Source of the DNA: Ustulina deusta
Taxonomy: Eukaryota; Ascomycota; Sordariomycetes; Xylariales; Xylariaceae
NCBI GenBank assembly: GCA_023159155.1
Contig: JAJNNX010000063.1
Coordinates: 124,001-188,000, forward strand
Direction: 5' to 3'
Length of the DNA stretch: 64,000 nucleotides
Positions 24,660 to 34,966 of the stretch are shown piece by piece (position 1 is the first letter of the stretch; each line of letters begins with the position of its first letter). The notes under the pieces were generated by a model, which saw only the letters and a program-made list of their open reading frames with translations, did no database searches and had not been told where the DNA came from. A program made the position numbers and the translations under genes.

Positions 24660-25555
24660 ATGAAGCGCACTCTGACCGGCCTAGTTACCTTGGCCTCTTT
24701 ACTGGGCGTCCAGGGCCACGCCGTGATGCAGTCGCCTGTTCCCCGAGGCGTATGATTCATTCAGCCCACAACCTCTCCTCTTCTGCCAAGCCGACATTGT
24801 CCTAACGAATTACTCTAGACAGGTCCAAAGCAAGTAGAGCTCTGCGGAACTTTGGTGACCACGGTCTTGGAGCGAGGTAACTTAATGCAACCTCTCAATC
24901 AACGATACTTAGCTTGGACGAGAACTAAGGCAACGGAACAGATCTCGCCGGCCCTATCGAAAATGCCGTCAAGTCAGCCGATTCAAGCTATAACTGCAAC
25001 GCCTATCTATGCCGAGGGTACCAGTACGAGGACAACGTAGACAACGTCCACGCTGTGGACGCCGGTGATGTCCTTACCTTCCACATCGATCTCGTTGCGG
25101 GTCACCATCCAGGATATGCCGTGAGTCGCGCACCCACACTATGCTATCAATAAATACGTCATGTTCCCATTGATGGCTGGTATGTGATGATGCTAATAAT
25201 TATATGTCCCCCCCAAAAAGAATGTCTCTGTTATCGACCTAGCGTCAAACACCGCAATCGGCGACCCGCTCGTGAGCTGGGACAACTGGCCAGATTCGAC
25301 TTCCGGACCACCTCGCAACGACAGTAAGCTTTCGATTCTTTTCATTTCCTTTTCTTTATTCGTCCAACGCTGCTTGGTTTTATTTTATAAGATGACACAT
25401 GACTAACTATCACAACAGCCGATTTTACCGTCACAATTCCGGATACGCTGGCCACGGCCTGTGACGTAGGCGGCAAGTGCGCGATCCAGTGGTACTGGTG
25501 GTCCATTAGCAACTCACAATCGTATGAGAGTTGTCTTGATTTCTATGTTCAGTGA
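24660..25555 (+). CDS. Secreted LPMO-like protein (AA16/chitin-binding-3 type), 192 aa
   Basis: Five short exons reconstruct one frame: 24660-24749, 24819-24876, 24930-25120, 25221-25323 and 25419-25555. All introns are 53-100 nt with GT...AG ends and matching phases. Residues 1-19 are a signal peptide ending LGVQG; cleavage would expose His20 (HAVMQSPVPRG), the N-terminal histidine needed for a copper histidine brace. Further features are NCNAYLCRGYQYEDN, LVAGHHPGYANVSVIDL with a second candidate copper His pair, LVSWDNWPDSTSGPP, CDVGGKCAIQWYWWS and QSYESCLDFYV. Six cysteines probably form three disulfides. The pattern fits secreted fungal lytic polysaccharide monooxygenase-like proteins, which cleave or bind cell-wall polysaccharide. 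AA16 is my best guess; AA11 is less likely because its characteristic start is absent. Confidence 0.8.
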
Positions 25556-26171
25556 AATGTGTCGATATAAGATAAGTCCGCGGCTGGTTCTCAATTTTGG
25601 AGATCCGTGACTTGGGCTACTCATATAACACAATTGGAGGAACAGTGCATTTAAGTCAATTAAACCTATTTTTCAAAGCCAGGCTTGACTGTCTGGATGT
25701 AAGGCATGCAGATAGTTAACAGTCGATATCTTTTGGTGGAAACAGAGCCTTGCTTTTGTTCATGTTAAATATGATAAGTAAACCTATGGATCATCGATGC
25801 ACTTACACGTGCTTACATGTGGTGGAAGGCAGCTAAAAACTCATATTAGCATATCCTATTAGAGGACCGTGCAACCAAATTGTTTAAAGCGAGTTCCAAT
25901 CCAATGCCCGTCCTCCTGCTCACTCTCTATTTTCATTCTCACTCTCATTCTCACCCAACTCATCTTCACGGTTCCCATCCACACACAACCAGTTCCAGTC
26001 CCCCGCATTTCGTTTAAAAATCACCACCACCACCACCATCATCATCGATCTTGACAATATCCAAAAGCGTCATCCTTTAACTTTGGCAAGATCGTTATCC
26101 TTTTTACTTTGTATTTTCAAACAACACCTTTTGAAAAAAAAACATCCGTCAGCCACTACCACCACCAACCA
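25556..26171. other. Intergenic with CAC-type microsatellite
   Basis: Upstream region of the 2EXR gene. It holds a short (CAC/CAT)n run around 26022-26046 and pyrimidine-rich sequence near 25915-25965. No gene is seen. Confidence 0.5.
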
Positions 26172-27032
26172 ATGCCACCCTTCCATCATTTCCCCCAGCT
26201 CCCTACAGAGCTCCGTCTCGAGATCTGGAGGGCGTACTTCCAGGCCTGCCACGGGACGCAGATCCACATATTCCTCTCCGCACCCGAGGGGCCCAAATAC
26301 ATCAACCAGGACGCCGCCACCGGCGCCCCGGGCTACGACACCCTCGCGGCGGCGAGGATATGCGCCGATTCCTGGGCCGTGTTCCGGGAATCCTTCTACG
26401 TGGGCGACACGCGCAGTCTGCGGCCCAAGGCGCGCGCCCCCGCGGCCCGAGATGATCGGTACGCCGTCCGGTTCGCCGTGGGCGCGGACGACATGCTGTA
26501 CATCATCGACTCGAAGGTCAGCGCGATCCTGGGGGCGCTGAGCGGGACGTCGTGGTTCCGGGGCGGCGCGCGGCGCGTGGCGCTGCAGGTCTTCAACTTC
26601 CACACGCCGACGCCCAACCCCGAGCACCTGCCGGACCCGCGGCCGTACCCGCACAACCTCGACTACTGGGGGCGCAACTGGGTGCTGTGGAACAAGCTGC
26701 TCTCGGCGCTGCCGCGCGACGTCCGCCGGGTCCTGGCGAGCCCGTCGCTGCGGCAGCTCCTCTTCGTCGTGGTCCCGAACCGGGAGATCCAGCGCACCCG
26801 GCCCCTCGAGCCGGACGTCTACGGCTTCGCCGTCGTCGACCCCGAGTCCTTCGCGCTCGGCTCCGCCGACGAGGTCCACGCCGTCAACGGCCATGCGGGG
26901 CTCACGTACTCGCGGGTGCGCCTGGCGTTCCCGGACCTCGAGGTCGACCGCAAGATCGGGTACGTGGCCGACGCGGTGCCGGGCCGGGCCGCGTTTACTT
27001 GTCTCGATGAGATGTCCGTGACTGGTTACTGA
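26172..27032 (+). CDS. 2EXR (F-box-like) domain protein, 286 aa
   Basis: Single exon. The open frame extends upstream to 26109, but the Met at 26172 (MPPFHHFPQLPTELRLEIW) is preferred because FxxFPxLPxELRxxIW is the conserved start of the 2EXR motif, an F-box-related fungal family. The remainder contains TLAAARICADSWAVFRESF and VRRVLASPSLRQLLFVVVPN, consistent with this family, whose biochemical role is unknown. Codon use is strikingly GC-rich (third positions almost all G or C), unlike the AT-leaning flanks, so long shadow frames appear on both strands. No introns and no signal peptide. Confidence 0.78.
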   Translation: MPPFHHFPQLPTELRLEIWRAYFQACHGTQIHIFLSAPEGPKYINQDAATGAPGYDTLAAARICADSWAVFRESFYVGDTRSLRPKARAPAARDDRYAVRFAVGADDMLYIIDSKVSAILGALSGTSWFRGGARRVALQVFNFHTPTPNPEHLPDPRPYPHNLDYWGRNWVLWNKLLSALPRDVRRVLASPSLRQLLFVVVPNREIQRTRPLEPDVYGFAVVDPESFALGSADEVHAVNGHAGLTYSRVRLAFPDLEVDRKIGYVADAVPGRAAFTCLDEMSVTGY

Positions 27033-28816
27033 TGGGACACGGGGTTACGAGGATCCGGGGGCACACATGATTGCATTTGATTCACCGACGCGTAGATCTG
27101 GGTGAACGTGGCCGGGACTTCACGAGGGTGCGACTGCTGGCCTGTTGTGCTATCGTGTGTCCTATGTTCCTTCGTGTCACTCGAGATTCGTTTGCGCAAC
27201 TTTGGTCTTCGTCCCGCTCTGCCCCCCTGGCTGCACCTCGATATTTGTTTCCGGTATCACAACTACCCATCGCTTTATTAGCGCGCTGTATCCTTCGTTA
27301 CTGGGCTTCAACTGGAAGAATGTCGAAAGAAGCTTTGGCAAGACCAGCTCGAAAATACATGAACTAATATGCAAAATGCTTCAATAATAAATAGGAATAC
27401 AGGTGGGGATATGGGCGAGCAATCTTTTAATAAAGCATGTAACGTGCAGGACAGTCAACCACCAGCGCTAGAAGGCTAGGTAGGCAATACCAGCTACCGC
27501 GGTAGTGAATTCAGCTCGTACGATAGGTCTAGTACTCACTCGACAACCACTACTATTCCGATTCTCCGCTGTAATCATTTTCGGGCTGTAAGTGGGATGC
27601 TTTGTGTAGATGTACCTACATATATCTCCTTGACAGTATCGAAATTCTAAGCTTGGCGCTGCTATTCATACCATTATGTTCAGTTGTACAAGTCTGCATA
27701 TCTATAGGGTTAGTCATAGTGAGATTGGGAAAGAAGAAAGAAGAGGGCGAAACATGGTGGTACAATCAAGCGAGTTTGAGAAGAACGAAATTGGTATTAT
27801 AATATATATTATATCTATTGGAGTGAGAGCCAAAGAAGAGAAGAACGAAAAAAAAAAAAAAACCTAGAGTCAGCAGCGCGAAAGTGTAACATGGTAATTC
27901 CAGCCACCTTCACAGCAACCAGGGCATCTAGAGAATTGCTTCCCTGAACACATCGACTGGGAACATCAGGTTAGGGGCCCAGTAAAGGGTTCATTTTGTA
28001 GTGGTTATAATACAGGGGAGGGGAGGGGAGGGATTCACCTTGAGAACTAGAACAGTGGCAGCAGACGACAAATGAATGGACGGCAGCGTCAAGAGAGAAA
28101 TGCATTGCATGATCGTAGACGAGTGCGACCGTATAATACATACCCAAATCCCCAACCCCAGCGAGACTTGGCCTTGCCCTGCGCTGCCGTCATTAATGAG
28201 CATTCATTCTCTCCCGATCGGTGCCTTGCCATGCCACGCCTCAATCAATGGGCACCAATAGAACTTTGTTTATGTCTGTTATTTCCCCGATCGACCGTGT
28301 GTGAAGGAAAGTGGACGCCGCCCATCATCTTGTAGAATCAATCTACCTCGCCATGACAGGTCGTAAGTGCGCACCATGCAATGAGAGCCTCGAGTGGCGA
28401 CAAAGGATGCGCAAGGGTGTTGATACTCTGTCTTTCAAGAGTTCAAGATATTTTTGGGGGGAGCCTGGGCAAATTTACGGAAAGTCGCAGGCAAAAAGGA
28501 GAAATAAAGCGCAAGCGGCCTGTGGAATCACCCTGCGGCGAGTACGTTGTGCTTCATGCTCTCCTACGAAATCTCGTCGCAGCCGTGATGTGAAGCACAG
28601 GCTGGATAATTCGAGGGTTGGACAAAAGTCCATAGAGAGGAAACGTATAAACAAAACATCGGAAATGTGACAATTTTGAAGGCGGAGGAGGAACCTGCGA
28701 CTGCTACCCACAGCCGCCAAGTCTGGCCTCGTCGCTTGGACGCCTCAACACACGCACTATTCCCACTTGTCAATTTTCTGATCCTCGTCCAACGTTCTCT
28801 CCAACTCTGTCTCCTT
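27033..28816. other. Intergenic, no gene recognised
   Basis: About 1.8 kb between convergent genes (2EXR + and TFIIB -). An A tract lies near 27848-27862 and a GGGGA-rich tract near 28015-28030. Open frames of 60-120 codons on both strands have no recognisable family. Confidence 0.45.
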
Positions 28817-29935
28817 CTAGCTGACTGGCAGCCGGTCAAGACGCCCACCCTTGGCGAGCCAATCTTGATCTATCAACGACTCCCGAGCCTGATATAGGAA
28901 GCGATAGGCCGTCTTGATTGTACCATCACTGACGCCTGCCACTCCGGCGATCTGTTTCGAGCTCTTGCCTTCGCCCATGAGGTGAGATATCATGTAGATG
29001 CAGGCTGCGGCGACTGACAAAGGCGAACGGCCAGCCAGGTCCTTGACCGAGGAACTCTTCTCACACAACTCGGACGAGATGCGGGCCATGAGATGGTTGT
29101 TGTTGAAACGGAGCCCGCTGCAGTATCTCGCACAGAGCTCGGTGGCATTGGTGGCGCTGAGGGTCGGGGGCACGCCGTCGTGGTTGATGGGACGCACAAA
29201 GGTCTTGTTCTTGTCGTCCTGGAGGAACTTCTCCAACATCTTGAAGGTCCGGCCGATCTCCTTCTTGGGCACCTTGGTCAGGGCAAAGATCTCGCGGAAG
29301 GTGCGCGGGGCGTTGGACTGGCGACAGGCGATGAAGATGCAGCCGGCGATGATGACCTCGGACGACTTTCCCTTGAAGTACTTGGCGTCGTCGGTCATCT
29401 TGAAGATGTGCTTGGCGGCATCCTGGGTGGTCTTGGAGATGTTCATAGCATCGCAGAAGTTGGAGATCTCGCGATACGCGGCGAGCAGGGCCGTGTTGCT
29501 CTGCTTGCCGTCCTTGTCGTTCTTCTTGGCGGCCTTGCTCTGGAGGCGCTGCAGCTCGCGCGCGTCCTTGCCCTCGAAGGCGATGTTGGTCTCGAGCTGC
29601 GAGCCGTTGAGCAGGGGGTTGACCGAGTCGCCGACACGGCTGGGGTCGTCGTTGTTCTGGTCGTCGTTGGCGAAGGTGCGCCACTCGGAGCGCGTGTCGA
29701 TGATGCGGTCGCCGAGCACGAGCCCGCACGACGCGCACACCATGTCGCCCGATGAGAACTCCTCGATGAGGTTCGGCGGGAACTCGCGGCAGTCGGGGCA
29801 CTGCATGATCTCGTTGAGGTTCTGCTGCCACGGCTGCTCCTTCAGCCCCGTCTGGCCGTCGTCGCTGGCGGCGACGCTCGCGCTCTGCTGGGCCGCGATG
29901 AAGGCATCTGAGTGCGACGTGGCGGCGGTGCTCAT
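28817..29935 (-). CDS. sua7: Transcription initiation factor IIB, 372 aa
   Basis: Single exon on the minus strand. TFIIB recruits RNA polymerase II to TBP-bound promoters and helps choose the start site. Visible parts are the N-terminal zinc ribbon with CPDC at 46-49 and CASC at 67-70, the B-reader/linker region GLVLGDRIIDTRSEWRTF directly after it, and two cyclin-fold repeats. The first repeat covers about residues 145-235 (FKGKSSEVIIAGCIFIACRQ). The second covers about 255-345 (RSPLSVAAACIYMISHLMGE), followed by KQIAGVAGVSDGTIKTAYRF. The length is close to that of other ascomycete TFIIB proteins. A Ser/Ala/Gln-rich N-terminal extension of about 40 residues precedes the ribbon, as in other filamentous fungi. 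The gene looks intact and essential, a good anchor for synteny. Confidence 0.97.
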   Translation of the reverse strand: MSTAATSHSDAFIAAQQSASVAASDDGQTGLKEQPWQQNLNEIMQCPDCREFPPNLIEEFSSGDMVCASCGLVLGDRIIDTRSEWRTFANDDQNNDDPSRVGDSVNPLLNGSQLETNIAFEGKDARELQRLQSKAAKKNDKDGKQSNTALLAAYREISNFCDAMNISKTTQDAAKHIFKMTDDAKYFKGKSSEVIIAGCIFIACRQSNAPRTFREIFALTKVPKKEIGRTFKMLEKFLQDDKNKTFVRPINHDGVPPTLSATNATELCARYCSGLRFNNNHLMARISSELCEKSSSVKDLAGRSPLSVAAACIYMISHLMGEGKSSKQIAGVAGVSDGTIKTAYRFLYQARESLIDQDWLAKGGRLDRLPVS

Positions 29936-31037
29936 GGTGACGACGAGGATGGTGCCGGCTGGAACGATGATAGAGAGAGAGAGAGAGAGAAGCGCGCGCG
30001 AGAGAGGGGCAGCGAGTCGGGCGGGGAGCGAGGAGGCAGCGCTTGGTGGGTGGAAAGTGAGAAGAAGGTGAGGAGCCGGATTGCTGACGAGAGACGCGTG
30101 GAATGATTAAGAAAATAAGAGGTAATGTAAGTACCTAGGTGACTACTAGTCAAGTACTGGTAGTGCCAGTTGCGATGAATGCCTTGAATCTGACTAATCA
30201 GAGGCTGTTGAATAGGTACCTAGGTGCCTACCGAGTACCTAGACTGAGTAATTTCTAGTTAGGTTGATACGATTAAAAACTCTGACGCGAGCACCTACTT
30301 ACCCAGCTGGGTAATAATAAAGGTAAGATACCTCAGTAGGTACGTAAGATAGGTAAGTACCTTGGTACTCCTGCACACTCCTGCACAAGAAGTGGGGATT
30401 TCAGCGAAGTGGTGAACGTTAGCCCTGTGGATGCCCTGTAGGCTGTAGAGAGTGCGTTTGGTTTGGTTTGGCAGAGAGAGCTGTTTGCTTCGGTTTAAAA
30501 CGAGAACTAGGTAGATCGGAGGGAGGCTCGTGCATTGAATCAACTCGGTCAGTCTTCACACGACTGGAAAATCTCGAATCATGAAGGGTTATTATACCTC
30601 TGCAAGACAAAGGGCTTGTACTGCTACTAGGTATTTGTGTATATTGACACTGTTCTCTATTTCCACACAGCCAGCAGCAGCCTTTTGCTGAAGACAATGC
30701 ATTTCTTTTTACTTTGTCTTCTGACGCGGAGGAGCCAGGGTATTTTTGTGACTGTCATTCCATGTTACAGACAATAAATGACCCAGCAAGAAAACAAGGA
30801 AGAAGAAAAAAAAAGGTATTCGAACCACCAACTCCACGCTTGCATTTCCTAAGCACAAAATTGCAAATTGGCTGCGGTACTGGTCCCATCATGAGCGCCC
30901 AAGCCTGATGGCGCAGCGTTGCTCGTGCTGGTGAAGAGGTGGGGGATGCCGTCTGAGGTAGTAGTCGAGTCGGCCCCCAAACCTACATTTACTTCACCGC
31001 CATGAAAGATGACGAGCTATTCCCGGCCGAGAAGGGT
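29936..31037. other. Intergenic: TFIIB upstream region with GA tract and CCTAGG palindromes
   Basis: Directly upstream of the TFIIB start is a purine tract on the + strand (GA repeats about 29971-29990, then GCGCGCGAGAGAGG), likely in the 5' UTR or core promoter as a CT tract in the sense strand. Between 30130 and 30370 the sequence is dense in (A)CCTAGGT/GGTACC palindromes and GTACCT/AGGTAC half-sites. No gene is seen; a frame at 30714-30908 has no family resemblance. Confidence 0.5.
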
Positions 31038-31661
31038 CTAAGTGTGACGATAAGCGGTGGGAACACCGCGCACTGGCGAGGCCATGCGCGTAGGTTGTGG
31101 TACGGACAGATAGGAGGCAAACGCCGGATGTTGGTCAAGCCCGACGCCTCCGGGAGTAGACGTTCCCCTCTCGCTCTGGACGCGGGCCTCCCACGCCTTC
31201 CAATCTTCTCTCAGGCTGGTCATCTCGCCTCCGTCTCCTAACGGGTCCTCTAGATGATAGCCTTTGTCCGAGATGGAGGACACCTGAGAGACGGGGTCGG
31301 TGGCCGTCAATGAATGCCGGCTAGCCAATGACTTCCGTATCATCATGTCGCGTTCCAAGTCCTCGACATTGTGTCGTTCGACTAAGCCTAGTTTGCGCTT
31401 CCGCATATATGCCGAGCTCATTTCTCCCACCGGATGAAATCCAGTTTTTCGTCCCCGTCGTGACTTGATGTAGTGCGCGCACATGAAGATGGCGAGCGTC
31501 GCGACGATGAGAATGCCGATGACAATCACGACGACCAACCAGGGGTCGACGGCGCCTGGTGCGGTGCTCTCGCTCGTGCTTTGGTCAGACTTGGGGGTAG
31601 ACCCGGCAGGTGGATGACTTGCGTCTTCATCGCGCCGAGAATAGAGGAGGAGGGGGCCCAT
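31038..31661 (-). CDS. Small single-pass membrane protein, 207 aa, function unknown
   Basis: I do not recognise a family. The protein has a Ser/Thr/Pro-rich N-terminal segment of about 40 residues, one strong transmembrane helix at about 41-65 (WLVVVIVIGILIVATLAIFM plus CAHYI), and a basic stop-transfer KSRRGRK. A hydrophilic tail of about 140 residues follows, with a charged YMRKRKLGLVERHNVEDLERD section and Ser-rich sequence. The topology suggests N-out, C-in, like many small fungal Mid2/Wsc-like or hypothetical membrane proteins, but no cysteine-rich ectodomain is present. The tail looks real rather than random because of its coding composition and heptad-like charge pattern. An upstream exon encoding a signal peptide or a longer ectodomain is possible; no clear splice site was assigned. 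Confidence 0.6.
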   Translation of the reverse strand: MGPLLLYSRRDEDASHPPAGSTPKSDQSTSESTAPGAVDPWLVVVIVIGILIVATLAIFMCAHYIKSRRGRKTGFHPVGEMSSAYMRKRKLGLVERHNVEDLERDMMIRKSLASRHSLTATDPVSQVSSISDKGYHLEDPLGDGGEMTSLREDWKAWEARVQSERGTSTPGGVGLDQHPAFASYLSVPQPTRMASPVRGVPTAYRHT

Positions 31662-33356
31662 CTCGGGGACTATCCAGATTCAATTGCTAGAAATGAGGTT
31701 GATAGTAGACGGACATGGCGAGCGACGGACGGCAGCTAGGCGGGGAAGAGGCAATCTATTTGAATACATCATTCAGAGCCGCTCAATGAGCCGAAGGCAA
31801 TGTGCCCTTCCAATACCTCGCCCTTCTGTCGCGCAATATTCGTGCACAGGGAAACTGGCGGAACGTCACCATGCACGTTGGGTAACATGGCTCATGGTTC
31901 GGTGCTATTCTTGGGCCAACCGCACCCCGTATCTATTGGTCGGCTCGGGTGGGAGTGGCTGTGGGGGACAAGAAACAGGGCATTGCGAGCATCCGGGATC
32001 CAGTCACCGTTGAGGCTCGAAGGGCTTAGGAGGACATGTGCATGCTACCTCGAGAAATCTGCCCTTTATTTACAGTACTGTATGGTTACCTTCCAAGGAC
32101 CCTATTCCCTGCCCTTTTTGGTTGAGGATGGCTGTGTGCAACCCGGACCATCACCTGCATTGGGCATAAAGGGACTGGCATAAGGGAACGTAGATGTAGG
32201 TGGCGTAGGAAGCGAGCCACAGGGATCATTTAAAGTTTTGTAGCTTACCATCTAAAGGGCTATGCACCAAATACCAATACCTAGCACGATTTTAATCATG
32301 TCGTCTCTTTTTATCCCTTCCGTTCCTAGCACATAGGAACACATGCAAGGCGTTATTCCCGTGGTTGGCTCATCAATGCGCAGCCCTCTCACGATGTATT
32401 GACACTCTTCACTTCGTAGTATACGGCGCGAAACATATCGGATTGAGTGTGCTGTATGAATGCACCAAGGGTGCTTGATTGTGATGGGTAGTTGGCTGGT
32501 GCTGTGGCCGGCTCGATTAGACATGGGAATGATGGAGAGAGCTATATTTATCTTCCGGGGTAGATACTCAAATCCCGCGGCCCGGTCCGTCAGGGTGGCA
32601 AATGCGGTAGAATTAATGTCCACCAAATACCTACTGCCTTCTCTGGCCACAGCAGGGTCGCTTTGCCAAGTCGGGGTTCACAGGATGTTTTACCCTACCC
32701 AATAATGGAATTGTTCCCAATAAAGCTGCGGATGCCGTCACTTACCGTATTACAATGTAAAGGACGCCGGCACACAAGAACAGCCGTACAACCCGAAATG
32801 CGCCGCCCTTAGACTCACATCGGCAGGTTACTATTCTTGATATGTCTGAGTTTATGAATACTCCCACTTCATCCGCTGTCAGCCTTTATTCCCGACAGGC
32901 GACCGGCACAATTATAGGATACAGGTGTCTCAAGTAAGTATGAACCGACCCCATCACTACCGTAGGGGGCTTGTATGTCGTTCAAACAGGCATGTCCACT
33001 ATCTAGGTAGAATACTCACAGCCGCAATATGCGTTTCAGAAGATTCGATGTGTGCAGGACTAGATTCTGGAACATTTTCCGGAAATACGGAAATATGCAC
33101 CCGCGCGGACCGCGTGGAGTTCGTTGCATCGCGAATTACTAAATTAGTAATCCCTAAATTAAGTACCTACTTTAGTTCCCGCGCGACAGAGACCTAGCTA
33201 GCGTCATCTTGGCCGAACCTCCCCGTCAACAACAATCTACGCCAAGTGGCTAGACCCGGTACCACGGTAGGCAAGGGTTTAAATCACGGCATGGCCATTG
33301 CTTTTTAGTCTGTTCTGAAGCCTTAAGAGCGTGCATGTGTGTAGTGCAGACCGGCC
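31662..33356. other. Intergenic, no gene recognised
   Basis: Divergent promoter region between the single-pass membrane protein (-) and the CoA-transferase (+). Around 33241-33310 there is a sequence that recalls a degraded tRNA-like unit ending in TTTTT, but it cannot be folded into a cloverleaf. Frames up to 132 codons (32252-32650, minus) show no family features. Confidence 0.45.
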
Positions 33357-34966
33357 ATGTTACCCATAAGCCGGACCCTGTGTCGAGTCGGCCGGGCGAC
33401 CCGGCTTTCGGCGAGGAGAAACGACGTCTCATCGTTCCTCATCCGTCGTCGGTCGTCCATCTCACAGACCGGGTCGGCCGCGGACGCGACGCTCCCGTTA
33501 GCTGGCTTTCGAGTCCTTGACATGACAAGGGTTCTCGCGGGCGTATGTCGTCCCCGCTATTCAATCGTCGAACGAGAGCTGAGCTGATGTTTCCGAATAG
33601 CCTTACTGTACTCAGATCCTAGGCGATTTGGGGTATGTGCACTACGTTGCTCCGTGGCTCCGTGGTCGATGAATGCTGACGCTCATGGACCATAAGCGCA
33701 GAGGTTATCAAGATTGAACATCCTACCCGTGGTGATGATACGCGTGCCTGGGGGCCACCCTACGCCGCGTACCGGGAAGGATCCGACCACGAGGGTCCCG
33801 GCGAGTCGGCATATTTCCTTGGAGTATGCCTACACACGATCATAGACACGTGTACACTGAAGCCGCATATCGGACTAATAAGCCAATAGGTCAATCGCAA
33901 TAAGAAGTCCCTCGGCCTCTCATTCCAGCACCCGGAAGGCATCGAGGTCCTGCACAAGCTCGCGGCGAAATGCGACATTCTCGTGGAGAACTATATCCCG
34001 GGGAGTCTCAAGAAGTACAACATGGACTTCGAGATGATCCACAAGATCAACCCGTCTCTGATCTACGCCTCCATTACCGGGTACGGGCAAACGGGCCCGT
34101 ACGCCCAGCGCGCCGGCTACGACGTCATGGTGGAGGCCGAGTTCGGCCTGATGCACATCACGGGCAGTCGTGACGGGCCGCCGGTCAAAGTCGGCGTCGC
34201 CGTGACGGATCTGACGACGGGCTTGTACACGAGCAACAGCATCATGGCGGCGTTACTAGCGCGGGCGAAGACCGGGCTCGGACAGCACATCGACGTGGCG
34301 CTAAGCGACTGCCAAACCGCGACGCTCGCCAACATCGCCAGCAGCTGTCTGATCAGCGGGGAACGGGATACGGGGCGGTGGGGGACGGCGCACCGTAAGT
34401 TACGCACAGCAGTCTCGAGAACCTCACCGAACACAGCTAAACAGCCATTGCACATATTAGCATCGATCGTGCCATACAAGTCGTTCAAGACGAAAGACGG
34501 CGACGTGCTCTTGGGCGGGGGCAACGACCGGCTCTTCGGCATCCTATGCGACGGGCTGGGACGGCCGGAATGGAAGACGGATGCGCGATACAGCGTGAAC
34601 TCGCGGCGCGTGGCGAACCGCGAGGCGCTGGAGGCCGAGATCGAGAAGATCACCGTGCTGAAGACCACGCGGGAATGGCTCGACGTGTTCGAGGGCAAGG
34701 GCATGCCGTACGCGGCGGTGAACGACGTCCACGACGCGCTCAACCACGAGCACACGCGGGCGCGCGGCATGGTGGTTGAGCTGGAACACGGCGAGTGCGG
34801 GCCCATCCGGGTCGTCAATACCCCCGTCAAGTGGAGCCATAGCAACCCCGGCGTGCGGACCGCGCCGCCGACGCTGGGACAGCACACGGATGAGGTTTTG
34901 GGCGGGCTGCTTGGACTTGACGGCGATGCTATTTCCGCGCTCAAGGATGTCGGTGCTGTCAGGTAA
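33357..34966 (+). CDS. Class III (family III) acyl-CoA transferase, mitochondrial SUGCT-like, 451 aa
   Basis: Five exons: 33357-33542, 33601-33632, 33697-33823, 33890-34394 and 34461-34966. The introns are 58, 64, 66 and 66 nt, all GT...AG with phases that restore the conserved frame: [42 protein letters not shown], then [17 protein letters not shown] and [13 protein letters not shown]. Residues 1 to about 40 are rich in Arg and Ser without acidic residues until late, consistent with a mitochondrial presequence. The CoA-transferase III fold follows, with the likely catalytic Asp in [10 protein letters not shown] (about residue 222), which forms the aspartyl-CoA anhydride in this family. Best match by eye is succinate:hydroxymethylglutarate/glutarate CoA-transferase rather than formyl-CoA transferase. 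Role: transfer of CoA between dicarboxylic acids, for example in lysine/glutarate breakdown. Confidence 0.9.

Noticed and set aside
28990..30071. Long plus-strand frames opposite TFIIB (357 and 220 codons).
   Set aside because: Shadow frames caused by the GC-rich codon use of TFIIB on the minus strand.
30800..30905. tRNA-like sequence (TATTCGAACCACC on the + strand).
   Set aside because: T-stem does not pair and no acceptor stem exists on either strand.
33241..33310. tRNA- or SINE-like sequence ending in TTTTT upstream of the CoA-transferase.
   Set aside because: T-arm and acceptor stems cannot be formed; it overlaps the probable promoter.
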